From Ruminiclostridium herbifermentans (lineage in GTDB: Bacteria; Bacillota; Clostridia; Acetivibrionales; DSM-1351), in the NCBI RefSeq assembly GCF_005473905.2, contig NZ_CP061336.1, forward strand, positions 1,224,501 through 1,288,500: a stretch of 64,000 bases of DNA, given 5' to 3'. Below are positions 17,976-27,229 of this stretch, piece after piece; the first letter of the stretch is position 1; the number at the start of each line of letters is the position of its first letter. The notes beneath the pieces were generated by a model. It saw nothing but the letters and a program-made list of their open reading frames with translations. It did not search any database and was not told the DNA's origin. The position numbers were made by a program, and so were the translations under genes.

Positions 17976-18572
17976 ATGAGGGATTTGTCACTTCACATTC
18001 TTGATATAGTTCAAAATTCTTTAAAAGCAAATTCAACAATTGTTAAATTACATATTTTCGAAAAGGCTGAGTGCAATAAACTTGGATTAATAATTGAAGA
18101 TAACGGTATCGGTATGGACAGTGATTTTTTAAAAAAAGTTGATGATCCATTTACAACTACAAGGACCACTAGGAAAATTGGGTTGGGAATACCTATGCTT
18201 AAAGAATCTGCACTTAAATGTGAAGGCGAATTCAATATTTGCTCTGAAAAAAATATAGGAACAAAAGTATTTGCTACTTTTTCAATTGACCATATTGACC
18301 GACTTCCTATAGGTGACGTTGGAAGCACAATGACTGCATTAATAACTGCAAGTCCGGATACCCATTTTATTTTGCTGGCAGAGAGCGTGAAGGGAACATT
18401 TATACTTGATACGGAAGAAATAAAGAAAACCCTTAACGGTGAAGATGGCGGAAGTGAAATGCAAAATTTGATTAGTATAAATGAATTCGCAGTTATACAG
18501 TGGTTGAAAGAGTATATTAATGAAGGTTTAAAAAATATTTTTGGAGGTGTACTTAATGAAATCGATAGCTGA
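17976..18572 (+). CDS. GHKL-type ATP-binding protein in the hydrogenase operon
   Basis: A 198-aa protein with a histidine-kinase-like ATPase fold but no membrane segment and no phosphoacceptor histidine domain. Motifs: N box HILDIVQNSLKAN (about residues 6-18), G1 IEDNGIGMD, then DDPFTTTR and G2 KIGLGIPML. I choose the ATG at 17976, seven bases after ACGGAG, over the one at 17952. Related ATP-binding proteins occur inside NADH-dependent hydrogenase operons of Clostridia and Thermotogae, where their role is unclear; regulation or assembly by phosphorylation is possible but unproven. Its 3' end overlaps the start of hndB by 17 bases, so the two are translationally linked. Confidence 0.8.
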   Translation: MRDLSLHILDIVQNSLKANSTIVKLHIFEKAECNKLGLIIEDNGIGMDSDFLKKVDDPFTTTRTTRKIGLGIPMLKESALKCEGEFNICSEKNIGTKVFATFSIDHIDRLPIGDVGSTMTALITASPDTHFILLAESVKGTFILDTEEIKKTLNGEDGGSEMQNLISINEFAVIQWLKEYINEGLKNIFGGVLNEIDS

Positions 18573-18924
18573 ATTAGAGGAGATAAGAAAGAAGACTCTT
18601 GAAAAAATTTCTCTGAGAACAAATGCTGATGGAATCAGAGTTGTTGTAGGAATGGCTACATGTGGTATTGCGGCAGGTGCTAGACCAGTTATGAATGCAT
18701 TTGTTGAAGAAATAAATAAAAGAAGTTTAAATAACGTTTCCGTATCTATGACAGGCTGTATTGGTGTATGTAAGCTTGAGCCAGTTGTAGAGGTTATTGA
18801 CAAAGACGGAAATAAAACTACCTATGTTAAAATGACTGCTGAAAAAGCGGCGAGAGTGGTTGTTGAACATATAGTTAACGGCCAAGTGTGCCTTGACTTG
18901 ACTATTGGAGCGGTAGAGAAGTAA
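18556..18924 (+). CDS. hndB: Thioredoxin-like [2Fe-2S] subunit (HndB-like) of the hydrogenase
   Basis: A 122-aa thioredoxin-like [2Fe-2S] ferredoxin-type subunit. The cluster ligands are probably the cysteines in VVVGMATCGIAAGA and SMTGCIGVCKLEP. Proteins of this family accompany HndA, HndC and HndD in NAD(P)-reducing hydrogenases. The ATG at 18556 follows GGAGGTG that is itself within the end of the upstream ATPase gene; stops of the two frames overlap by 17 bases. It is followed 46 bases later by hndC. Confidence 0.88.
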   Translation: MKSIAELEEIRKKTLEKISLRTNADGIRVVVGMATCGIAAGARPVMNAFVEEINKRSLNNVSVSMTGCIGVCKLEPVVEVIDKDGNKTTYVKMTAEKAARVVVEHIVNGQVCLDLTIGAVEK

Positions 18925-18970
18925 TAAATATATTGTTTATTCCTAAATAATTGTGAGGAGGTTTTAAAAA

Positions 18971-20764
18971 ATGCATTTATATAGAGCACATGTGCTGGTT
19001 TGTGCAGGTACTGGTTGTACATCTTCCAACTCAGTAAAAGTAATGGAAGAAATGAACACTTTACTTTTAGCAAACAAATTGGACAAGGAAGTTCAAATAG
19101 TTAAAACAGGATGTTTTGGTCTTTGTGCAGAGGGTCCTATTGTTGTAGTGTACCCAGAAGGTGCAATGTATACTAGAGTAGAGGTTTCTGATGTAAAAGA
19201 GATAGTAGAAGAGCATTTGCTTAAAGGAAGAATAGTAAAGAGGCTGCTTGCTGGTGAAAAGGAAGCTGAGGATATATCAAAATCACTAGAGGGTGTTGAT
19301 TTCTTTAAAAGACAAACTCGAATTGCATTAAGAAACTGCGGACTTATTAATCCTGAAAACATAGATGAATATATAGCATTTGACGGTTATAAAGCACTTG
19401 AGAAAGTATTAACTGAAATGAAGCCTGAAGAGGTTATTGACGTAATGAAACAATCAGGCTTAAGAGGAAGAGGTGGCGCAGGATTCCCTACAGGCTTAAA
19501 ATGGAGTTTTGCTGCACAGCAGGTAAATGATGTTAAATATGTATGTTGTAATGCCGATGAAGGTGACCCAGGAGCATTCATGGATAGAAGTGTTCTTGAA
19601 GGAGACCCACATTCACTTATTGAAGCGATGGCAATAGCAGGATATGCAATTGGTTCATCACAAGGTTTTGTATATGTAAGAGCAGAGTACCCTATAGCAG
19701 TTAAGAGATTACAAATTGCTATTGAGCAAGCTAAAGAATATGGATTACTTGGTGACAATATTCTCGGTACTGGCTTCAAATTTGATTTAGAAATTAGACT
19801 TGGTGCGGGAGCATTTGTTTGCGGTGAAGAAACTGCGCTAATGACATCAATTGAAGGTCACAGAGGTGAGCCAAGACCAAGACCTCCATTCCCAGCAGTT
19901 AAGGGTCTATGGCAGAAGCCTTCAATATTAAATAACGTTGAAACTTATGCTAATATACCAGTTATTATATTAAAGGGTGCTGAGTGGTTCTCAAGCATCG
20001 GAACTGAAAAGAGTAAAGGAACAAAGGTTTTCGCAATTGGTGGTAAGATTAATAATACTGGTCTTGTTGAAGTACCAATGGGTACAACTCTAAGAGAAGT
20101 TGTTTATGACATAGGCGGAGGAATTCCAAAGGGTAAGAAATTTAAAGCTGCTCAAATGGGAGGACCTTCAGGCGGATGTGTTCCTGCAGAGCATTTGGAT
20201 ATACCTATTGATTACGATTCATTGCTTTCAATCGGTGCTATGATGGGTTCTGGCGGACTTATTGTTATGGACGAAGATACCTGTATGGTTGATATAGCTA
20301 AATTCTTCTTGGAATTTACAGTTGATGAGTCCTGTGGTAAATGTCCTCCATGTAGAATTGGAACTAAGCGTATGCTTGAGATATTGACAAGAATCACTGA
20401 AGGAAAAGGTGAAGAAGGAGATATTGAAAAGCTTGAGGAATTAGCAAAGAATATCAAAACTGCTGCATTGTGTGGATTGGGTCAAACAGCTCCAAACCCT
20501 ATTCTTAGTACAATAAGATACTTTAGAGACGAATATGAGGCACATATTAAAGATAAGAAATGTACAGCAGGTGTTTGTACAGCTATGCTTCAATACACTA
20601 TTGATGCTGCTAAGTGTAAGAGCTGCGGATTGTGTGCAAAAGTTTGTCCTATGAACTGTATCAGTGGAGAAAAGAAAGTTCCTTACGTTATAGATCAGGC
20701 TAAATGTGCAAAATGCGGTGCTTGTGTGGAAAAATGTCCATTCAAAGCTATTTCAAAAATATAA
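18971..20764 (+). CDS. hndC: NADH-binding flavoprotein subunit (NuoF/HndC) of the hydrogenase
   Basis: A 597-aa subunit that binds NAD(H), FMN and Fe-S clusters. Order: N-terminal thioredoxin-like [2Fe-2S] domain (CAGTGCTSSNS, KTGCFGLCAEGP), then the NuoF core with the NADH/FMN loop GRGGAGFPTGLKW, NADEGDPGAF and the GEETALMTSIEG segment, SLBB domain, the [4Fe-4S] motif ESCGKCPPCRIGTKR, and a C-terminal two-cluster ferredoxin (CKSCGLCAKVCPMNC and CAKCGACVEKCPFKA). This full set is that of the flavin subunit of bifurcating or NAD(P)-dependent hydrogenases, where the flavin is the proposed bifurcation site. The ATG follows GAGGAGG. The next gene starts 17 bases after the stop. Confidence 0.95.
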   Translation: MHLYRAHVLVCAGTGCTSSNSVKVMEEMNTLLLANKLDKEVQIVKTGCFGLCAEGPIVVVYPEGAMYTRVEVSDVKEIVEEHLLKGRIVKRLLAGEKEAEDISKSLEGVDFFKRQTRIALRNCGLINPENIDEYIAFDGYKALEKVLTEMKPEEVIDVMKQSGLRGRGGAGFPTGLKWSFAAQQVNDVKYVCCNADEGDPGAFMDRSVLEGDPHSLIEAMAIAGYAIGSSQGFVYVRAEYPIAVKRLQIAIEQAKEYGLLGDNILGTGFKFDLEIRLGAGAFVCGEETALMTSIEGHRGEPRPRPPFPAVKGLWQKPSILNNVETYANIPVIILKGAEWFSSIGTEKSKGTKVFAIGGKINNTGLVEVPMGTTLREVVYDIGGGIPKGKKFKAAQMGGPSGGCVPAEHLDIPIDYDSLLSIGAMMGSGGLIVMDEDTCMVDIAKFFLEFTVDESCGKCPPCRIGTKRMLEILTRITEGKGEEGDIEKLEELAKNIKTAALCGLGQTAPNPILSTIRYFRDEYEAHIKDKKCTAGVCTAMLQYTIDAAKCKSCGLCAKVCPMNCISGEKKVPYVIDQAKCAKCGACVEKCPFKAISKI

Positions 20765-20781
20765 GGGAGGAGAGTGTAAAA

Positions 20782-22527
20782 ATGGCAACAGTAAATATTA
20801 CAATAGATAGCAAAAAACTTCAAGTTGAACAAGGTTTAACTATTTTAGAGGCAGCTAGACAGGCTAATATAAAAATACCAACACTTTGCTTCCTAAAAGA
20901 TATAAACGAAGTAGGCGCTTGCAGAATGTGCCTTGTTGAGATAAAGGGAGCAAGAACTCTTCAAGCTTCATGTGTATATCCTGTATCAGAAGGCTTAGAA
21001 ATATATACTCAAAGTCCAAGCGTTAGAGAAGCAAGGAAGGTTACTTTAGAACTTATTTTATCAAATCATGATAAAAAGTGCTTAACATGTGTTAGAAGCA
21101 AAAATTGTGAATTACAAACTCTTGCTGAAGAGTTAAACATTAAAGAACTCAGATTTGAGGGTGAAACAAATAACTATCCATTAGATGATTTCTCACCTTC
21201 AATTGTAAGAGATCAGAATAAATGTATTCTTTGCAGACGCTGTGTAAGTGTATGTAAAGATGTGCAGACTGTTAATGTTATAAGTGCTACTGAAAGAGGT
21301 TTCAAATCAGCTATAGGCTGTGCATTTGATTTATCCTTGGCAGATGTTCCATGTACTAATTGCGGACAGTGTATAAGTGTTTGTCCTGTTGGAGCATTAA
21401 GAGAAAAGGACGATACAGATAAGGTTTGGAAGGCTTTAGCAAATCCAGAACTTCATGTAGTAGTTCAGACTGCTCCTGCTGTTAGAGTTGCAATTGGTGA
21501 AGAATTTGGCTTACCAATAGGAACTAGATGCACAGGAAAAATGGTTGCAGCATTAAGTAAATTAGGTTTTGCTAAGGTATTTGACACAGATACTGCTGCT
21601 GACTTAACAATAATGGAAGAGGGAACAGAACTCCTCAATAGAATTCAAAATGGCGGAAAGCTTCCTGTTATAACATCATGTAGTCCAGGATGGATTAAAT
21701 TCTGTGAGCACAACTACCCAGAATTCCTAGACAATCTTTCTTCATGTAAGTCACCTCATGAAATGTTTGGTGCTGTATTAAAATCATATTATGCTGAGAA
21801 GATGGGAATTGATCCAGCAAAAATATTTGTTGTTTCAATAATGCCATGTACTGCTAAGAAATATGAGGCTGCAAGACCTGAATTATCTGCTAATGGCTTA
21901 GCTGATGTTGATGTTGTTCTTACAACTAGAGAAGCTGCTAAAATGATAAAAGAGGCTGGTATTGACTTTAATAATCTTGAAGATAGAGAATTTGACGATC
22001 CTATGGGTGAAGCAACTGGTGCAGCTGTAATATTCGGTGCAACTGGTGGTGTTATGGAAGCCGCTCTTAGAACTGTTGCTGAGATTTTAGAGGGTAAATC
22101 TCTAGACAATATTGAATATACTGCTGTTAGAGGTACAGAAGGAATCAAGGAAGCCACAGTTGAGTTTGGCGGGAAGAAAATTAAGGCTGCAGTTGCAAAT
22201 GGTTTAGGTAATGCTAGAAAGCTTCTTGATAGCATGAAGGATGGAGCAGAATATGATTTCGTTGAAATTATGGCTTGCCCAGGTGGATGTGTAAATGGTG
22301 GCGGACAGCCTATACAGCCATCTTCTGTTAGAAGCTGGACTGATTTGAGAGCTGAGAGAGCAAAGGCTATATATGAAGAAGATGCAAGCTTACCAATCAG
22401 AAAGTCCCATGAAAATCCAATTGTAAAGAAGATGTATGAAGAGTATTTTGAGAAACCAGGAAGCCACAAGGCACATGAGTTATTGCATACTCATTATACA
22501 GCTAGAGCCAATTATCCAGAAAAATAG
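20782..22527 (+). CDS. hndD: [FeFe] hydrogenase catalytic subunit (HndD/HydA)
   Basis: A 581-aa [FeFe] hydrogenase. Domains in order: N-terminal [2Fe-2S] ferredoxin (CFLKDINEVGACRMC), His-Cys [4Fe-4S] cluster (HDKKCLTCVRSKNC), two [4Fe-4S] clusters (CILCRRCVSVC and CTNCGQCISVC), then the H-cluster domain with L1 TSCSPGWIKFCE, L2 MPCTAKKYE and L3 MACPGGCVNGGGQP, and the small C-terminal domain. All H-cluster cysteines are present, so the enzyme should be active. I start at the ATG at 20782, just after GGGAGGAGAG; the frame is open further upstream but has no ribosome site. Last gene of the operon; a terminator follows. Maturases HydEFG are not in the window. Confidence 0.96.
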   Translation: MATVNITIDSKKLQVEQGLTILEAARQANIKIPTLCFLKDINEVGACRMCLVEIKGARTLQASCVYPVSEGLEIYTQSPSVREARKVTLELILSNHDKKCLTCVRSKNCELQTLAEELNIKELRFEGETNNYPLDDFSPSIVRDQNKCILCRRCVSVCKDVQTVNVISATERGFKSAIGCAFDLSLADVPCTNCGQCISVCPVGALREKDDTDKVWKALANPELHVVVQTAPAVRVAIGEEFGLPIGTRCTGKMVAALSKLGFAKVFDTDTAADLTIMEEGTELLNRIQNGGKLPVITSCSPGWIKFCEHNYPEFLDNLSSCKSPHEMFGAVLKSYYAEKMGIDPAKIFVVSIMPCTAKKYEAARPELSANGLADVDVVLTTREAAKMIKEAGIDFNNLEDREFDDPMGEATGAAVIFGATGGVMEAALRTVAEILEGKSLDNIEYTAVRGTEGIKEATVEFGGKKIKAAVANGLGNARKLLDSMKDGAEYDFVEIMACPGGCVNGGGQPIQPSSVRSWTDLRAERAKAIYEEDASLPIRKSHENPIVKKMYEEYFEKPGSHKAHELLHTHYTARANYPEK

Positions 22528-22551
22528 TCTTTTTGGTTAGTATTATAATAC

Positions 22552-22606
22552 AAAGGTTCTAAGATTCAAGTAAAGCTTTTGCTGTATTTGGATTTTAGAA
22601 CCTTTT
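22552..22606 (+). terminator. hndD: Intrinsic terminator of the hydrogenase operon
   Basis: AAAGGTTCTAA at 22552-22562 pairs with TTAGAACCTTT near 22595-22605, followed by TATTGTTTT. The rest of the 390-base gap before the GH9 gene is AT-rich and holds no recognised feature. Confidence 0.82.
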
Positions 22607-22917
22607 ATTGTTTTGATACTTTTCCAAAACCATTTTGCTTTAAAAAACTTAATTTGCATAATGCCAATAACTTGTGGGGTAAAGGTTTTAAAGCGTAAAT
22701 GACGTAAGTAAAGGAAAATAGTTAGTTAAAATTTGCTTTAAAGTACTATGTAAGAAAAATAGAATTATATATTTAGAGTGTTTTTTATGTGTTTATTATA
22801 TTTTGCTGCAAAATCAAAAACACACTTATCTATATACTTTCCTACTAAAAATCTATATAATATACTTAGCATTTATAAAAATGCAATATAACTATTATTT
22901 AAGAGGGTATATGTACT

Positions 22918-24696
22918 ATGTATGGAATAAAAAATGCAATAGTTCTTTCATTGTCTGTTAGCTTGATTTTATCAATGACCTCATGTGCTTTGCAAAAATC
23001 AGAAACTGATTCTCAAGCAACAGCAACACAAAGTACAAGTGCTGCTACAACGGGGGTTAATCAAACTGTGGAACAACTTGTTAGTGAAAATATTCATGTT
23101 AATCAAATAGGTTATTTTAGTTCAGACAAAAAAATCGCTGTTATTAATGGACAGTATAGTTCGTTCAATGTGGTTGATGCTACTAATAATAAAGTAGTTT
23201 TGACGAAAAATCTTGATGGAAAGGTTAAGGATGACTCCAGTGGAGATACGGTATGTTATGCTGATTTTTCGGAAATTACCAGTGCAGGACAATACTACAT
23301 ATCAATACCAGAGTTAGGTAAGTCCTACACTTTTAAAATAGGTGATAAGAGTATATACACGGGAATTGCCGATGGAATGTTAAAGGCATTATATTTGCAG
23401 CGCTGTGGGATTGAGTTAGATAGCAATCATGCAGGTGAATATACACATGGAGCCTGTCACAAATCTATGGCCAAAATATATGGTAGTGACGATAAAGAAA
23501 TAGATGTTAGCGGAGGCTGGCATGATGCTGGTGATTATGGACGATATGTCGTTCCAGCAGCAGTTACAGCGGCTGATTTGTTGATGGCATATGAGTTTTA
23601 TCCAAATAGCTTTACTGATAATACAAATATTCCTGAAAGTTCAAACAACATACCAGATATACTTGATGAAGCTAAGTATGGTATTGATTGGATGTTAAAA
23701 ATGCAGGATAAATTATCAGGAGGCGTTTATCACAAGGTAACGGCGATGGGGTTTCCCGATATGACCTTAATGCCAGATATTGATGTGGATGATATGTATG
23801 TAATGCCTATATCTACGACTGCAACAGCTGACTTTGCTGCAGTAACTGCTATGGCTGCAAGAATATATAAGGATATAAATTCTGGATTTTCCAATAGCTG
23901 CTTAAATGCATCACTGAAGGCATGGACATGGCTTGAGAATAATTCTAAATTTGTTGAGTTTAAAAATCCTTCTGATATATTAACTGGTGAATATGGTGAT
24001 AATTCAGGCTCAGATGAAATAGCTTGGGCTGCTGCAGAACTTTTTAGAACTACAGGAGAAAAAAAGTATGGTGATTATTTTGTTAAAAATTTTCACTCAA
24101 ATGGATTTGGACTTGGCTGGCAGAATGTTAGTGGTTATGCCGCAATAGCATATATGTTTTGTGATTCAGATAAGATTGATTTAAAGAAATCTGAAGAAAT
24201 AAGAAAGAGTTGGATAGAAAAAGCTGATATGTTTGTAGATACTGCAAAAAAAGACGGGTATTTTCTTGCAATGCACAAGCTGGAGTATACATGGGGAAGC
24301 AATATGAATGTTGCCAACCATGCTAAACATTTGCTGGTGGCTGATAGGCTCAGCAATAATGAAGAATATACTGAAACAGCGAAAAATGCGGCACACTATT
24401 TAATGGGCAGAAATACGCTCAGCCAATGTTATATAACAGGCTTTGGTTCTAAGCAAGTTATGCAGCCTCATCACAGACCTTCTTTAGGTGATACAGTAAA
24501 ACAGCCTGTACCTGGTTTAGTTGTTGGCGGCCCTAATTCTACATTAGATGATAGTGTATCAAAATCTAAGCTATCAGGACTTGCTCCTGCAAAATGCTAT
24601 ATTGATGATATGTCATCCTATGGAACCAATGAGGTTGCAACATATTGGAATTCGCCAGCAATATTCGTTTTTGGATATTTAAATCAGCAAAGGTAA
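22918..24696 (+). CDS. GH9 family cellulase, lipid-anchored
   Basis: A 592-aa glycoside hydrolase family 9 enzyme (inverting endo- or exo-acting beta-1,4-glucanase). A lipoprotein signal (SLILSMTSC, cysteine at about 22) is followed by a Ser/Thr/Ala linker, an N-terminal Ig-like domain (HVNQIGYFSSDKKIAVI, about 58-140) and the (alpha/alpha)6 catalytic domain. The catalytic base pair is in GGWHDAGDYGRY (Asp203, Asp206), the substrate-binding histidine region is MQPHHRPS, and the acid Glu572 is in TNEVATYWN. There is no dockerin and no carbohydrate-binding module, so the enzyme is held on the cell surface and probably trims cellodextrins or other soluble glucans released by the cellulosome. The next gene is 16 bases away but unrelated. 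Confidence 0.93.
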   Translation: MYGIKNAIVLSLSVSLILSMTSCALQKSETDSQATATQSTSAATTGVNQTVEQLVSENIHVNQIGYFSSDKKIAVINGQYSSFNVVDATNNKVVLTKNLDGKVKDDSSGDTVCYADFSEITSAGQYYISIPELGKSYTFKIGDKSIYTGIADGMLKALYLQRCGIELDSNHAGEYTHGACHKSMAKIYGSDDKEIDVSGGWHDAGDYGRYVVPAAVTAADLLMAYEFYPNSFTDNTNIPESSNNIPDILDEAKYGIDWMLKMQDKLSGGVYHKVTAMGFPDMTLMPDIDVDDMYVMPISTTATADFAAVTAMAARIYKDINSGFSNSCLNASLKAWTWLENNSKFVEFKNPSDILTGEYGDNSGSDEIAWAAAELFRTTGEKKYGDYFVKNFHSNGFGLGWQNVSGYAAIAYMFCDSDKIDLKKSEEIRKSWIEKADMFVDTAKKDGYFLAMHKLEYTWGSNMNVANHAKHLLVADRLSNNEEYTETAKNAAHYLMGRNTLSQCYITGFGSKQVMQPHHRPSLGDTVKQPVPGLVVGGPNSTLDDSVSKSKLSGLAPAKCYIDDMSSYGTNEVATYWNSPAIFVFGYLNQQR

Positions 24697-24712
24697 TATA
24701 GGAGGTATTAAT

Positions 24713-25330
24713 TTGGCAAAGCAAGTTTGGAAACCATCTACCATGTTAAATCCTGTACCTGCTGTAATGGTATCTTGTGCAGATAAAAATGGTAAACCCA
24801 ATATAATTACATTAGCATGGGCAGGTACAATAAATTCTAATCCTCCTATGGTATCAATATCAATAAGAAAAGAACGTTATTCTCACGCACTAATAAAAGA
24901 GACAGGCCAATTTGTAATTAATTTAACCACAAAAGAACTTGCCTTTGCTACAGATTTTTGTGGTGTGAAATCAGGCAGAGATCTTGATAAATTTGAAGCC
25001 ATGAAGCTGACACCTGAAAAGGCTTCTATTGTAAGTGCTCCTATGATAAAAGAAAGCCCTTCAAATTTGGAATGTATTGTAAAGCAGGTCATAGAACTTG
25101 GTTCTCATGATATGTTTATTGCTGAAGTTGTTGCAACCAATGTGAAGGAAGAACTGCTTGACGATAAGGGAAAGCTAGATTTGAAAAAAGCTGACTTGAT
25201 TTGTTATTCTCATGGTGAATATTTTTCTCTTTCAAAGCCGTTAGGTTTTTTCGGATATTCGGTTACAAAGAGGAAGAATTTAAAGAGGACAGACTTGGTG
25301 AGGAAGAGTAGGGGTAGAAAGAGGAAGTAG
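24713..25330 (+). CDS. Flavin reductase-like protein (FMN-binding split barrel)
   Basis: A 205-aa cytoplasmic protein of the flavin reductase / FMN-binding split-barrel family. It opens with WKPSTMLNPVPAVMVSCAD, followed by NIITLAWAGTINSNPPMVSISI and the YSHALIKETGQFVINL segment that shape the flavin site. Substrate is unknown; such proteins reduce flavin or act as electron carriers in anaerobes. It begins with TTG at 24713, seven bases after AGGAGG, and lies 16 bases behind the GH9 cellulase. The C-terminus is a short basic tail (KRKNLKRTDLVRKSRGRKRK). Confidence 0.88.
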   Translation: MAKQVWKPSTMLNPVPAVMVSCADKNGKPNIITLAWAGTINSNPPMVSISIRKERYSHALIKETGQFVINLTTKELAFATDFCGVKSGRDLDKFEAMKLTPEKASIVSAPMIKESPSNLECIVKQVIELGSHDMFIAEVVATNVKEELLDDKGKLDLKKADLICYSHGEYFSLSKPLGFFGYSVTKRKNLKRTDLVRKSRGRKRK

Positions 25331-25357
25331 AAAGAGGAGTGCTTTTGGGAGGTTGGC

Positions 25358-26308
25358 ATGTTTAATAAGATAATAAGTTTTTTGTTGCTATTAATTATGT
25401 CAGTTTTAGGTACATCCAGTTCTGTAGATTATAGTAGCTATAGGGAGGCTAGTAGCATGGAAACTGAAATAGATTTAGTGAAGAAGTTCGAAGAGATAGC
25501 TAAGACATCAATAAAAATTGATTTTGATGCGGTTAATAATCTTGAGTTGCCAATAGGAGCCTCAAAGTTTGGAGGAAAGCCTGATTTACCTAAGGGATTT
25601 GATTGGTACTATTATACAGGAGAAAATTATGAGGGTATTACTGAAGAAAGACCTCTAAGCTTCTTAGCTCAAATTAATTGTGAAGAAGTTAAAAAATATG
25701 ATAAGGATAATTTATTACCAGAAAAGGGTATCATTTATTTCTTCTATGAATTATCAACTATGACTTGGGGATTTGATCCCAAGGATAAAGGAAGCGCAAG
25801 AGTTTATTATTTTAACAGAAATTTATCAGAGTTGTCAAGAACAGATTTTCCAGTTGATATGGAAGCTGAATTTAGGCTGCCTGAAATTAAATTGAATTTT
25901 TCTGAGAAGTATGATTTGCCAGATTATGAGGAGTTTTCAGAGTTATATAATTATAGCAATTGGGATGTATATGATGAAGAAAGAGTTTTGTCAGGCTATG
26001 AACCGGAGGAGACAATAAGTAAATTGTTAGGTTATGCTGACATTATTCAAAACTCAATGCTTCTAGAATGTGAAAAGGTTACGAATGGCATTTATTGTGG
26101 TAGTAGCACAGATGTTGAATCCCAAAAATTAAAGGAGATGCATGAAAATAGTGAACAGTGGCAGCTGCTTTTTCAACTGGATACTGTTACAAAGGGTAGT
26201 TTTGAATTAATGTTTGGAGATTGCGGTCGTATATATTTCTACATAAAGAAAGATGATTTGAAAAATTGTAATTTTGATAACTGTTGGCTGATTTTGCAGT
26301 GTTATTAG
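25358..26308 (+). CDS. DUF1963 (YwqG-like) protein with a signal peptide
   Basis: A 316-aa protein. Residues 4-18 are hydrophobic (KIISFLLLLIMSVLG), suggesting export or a membrane anchor. The body matches the DUF1963/YwqG pattern: SKFGGKPDLPKGFDW, then PLSFLAQINCEEV, an IIYFFYEL strand, and near the end WQLLFQLDTV, the MFGDCGRIYFYIKKDDL strand pair and CWLILQCY. YwqG-type proteins are usually cytoplasmic and of unknown role, sometimes linked to polymorphic toxin immunity, so the signal peptide is odd. Follows the flavin reductase by 27 bases. Confidence 0.82.
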   Translation: MFNKIISFLLLLIMSVLGTSSSVDYSSYREASSMETEIDLVKKFEEIAKTSIKIDFDAVNNLELPIGASKFGGKPDLPKGFDWYYYTGENYEGITEERPLSFLAQINCEEVKKYDKDNLLPEKGIIYFFYELSTMTWGFDPKDKGSARVYYFNRNLSELSRTDFPVDMEAEFRLPEIKLNFSEKYDLPDYEEFSELYNYSNWDVYDEERVLSGYEPEETISKLLGYADIIQNSMLLECEKVTNGIYCGSSTDVESQKLKEMHENSEQWQLLFQLDTVTKGSFELMFGDCGRIYFYIKKDDLKNCNFDNCWLILQCY

Positions 26309-26434
26309 ATATTTAAGCTGAATTATTTGAGATTCATAATAGGCACTTTTGATGGGTAATACTTACAACTAAGTTATCTAATGGATGGTAGAATTGTATT
26401 TATTCAGTAAGCTTGTTCCATGCTACCTTATAAA

Positions 26435-26475
26435 ATTATTTAAGGAGTATTTTCAACTGCGGAGTTTGAGTCAAT
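26435..26475 (+). repeat. Partial copy of the dispersed leader element, upstream of the metallo-hydrolase gene
   Basis: The 3' tail of the element is recognisable: ATTTAAGGAGTATTTTCAAC then TGCGGAGTTTGAGT, matching the tails of copies A, B and D. It ends about 30 bases before the next gene's start on the same strand. The 5' stem of the element is not clear here. Confidence 0.5.
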
Positions 26476-26505
26476 AGCATATATGATAAATACGAGGATT
26501 TTCTT

Positions 26506-27213
26506 ATGAAGAATATAATAGTTTTAAATGTAAAGTTTAAGTTTGGTGAAATAGAAGATGTGATACATCCTATTATTTTAATGGATGATACTGAAATGAT
26601 ACTTGTGGATTGTGGATATACAGGGGCTTTATCTGCTATTGAAGAGGCTATAAAAGCAGAAAATCTAGATTGTAATAGGCTTACAAAAATATTAATTACA
26701 CATCATGACCATGACCATATGGGTGCTTTGGCAGATTTCAAAGCTAAATATCCCAATATAAAGGTTGTTGCAAGTAAATTGGAGGCACCATATATTTCAG
26801 GAGAAAAGGTATCATTAAGGCTAAAACAGGCAGAAGCTTTGCAAGAAACCTTAAGCGATGAGCAGAAGCCGTTTGGGCTGGCTTTTTGCAAGGTCTTGAA
26901 GGCTGTTAAGCCAGCTAAAGTAGATATAATTGTAAATGATGGTGACACTATGGACTGGTGCGGGGGCTGTGAAATAGTCGGCACACCGGGTCACACTCCA
27001 GGGCATATATCATTGTATTTAAGGAAGCATAGAACAATAATAACTGGTGATGCTGCTGCATTAGAGAATAATCAGTTAGTTATAGCAAATCCTCAATTTA
27101 CACTGGATATAGAAAATTCAAACAAATCTATTTCAAAAATATTAGGCTATGAGGCAAATACATATATTTGTTATCATGGTGGGGTATATAGAAAAGTTGA
27201 GGAGAGGGCTTAA
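26506..27213 (+). CDS. MBL-fold metallo-hydrolase
   Basis: A 235-aa metallo-beta-lactamase-fold hydrolase. The zinc motif is THHDHDHMGA (about residues 65-74); further ligands are in GTPGHTPGHISL and ITGDAA, with a final histidine in CYHGG. No signal peptide, so cytoplasmic. This subgroup resembles glyoxalase II-like and lactonase-like enzymes; the substrate cannot be fixed. It is followed 16 bases later by a lipoprotein gene. Confidence 0.88.
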   Translation: MKNIIVLNVKFKFGEIEDVIHPIILMDDTEMILVDCGYTGALSAIEEAIKAENLDCNRLTKILITHHDHDHMGALADFKAKYPNIKVVASKLEAPYISGEKVSLRLKQAEALQETLSDEQKPFGLAFCKVLKAVKPAKVDIIVNDGDTMDWCGGCEIVGTPGHTPGHISLYLRKHRTIITGDAAALENNQLVIANPQFTLDIENSNKSISKILGYEANTYICYHGGVYRKVEERA

Positions 27214-27229
27214 AGAAAGGGCTTGAGAT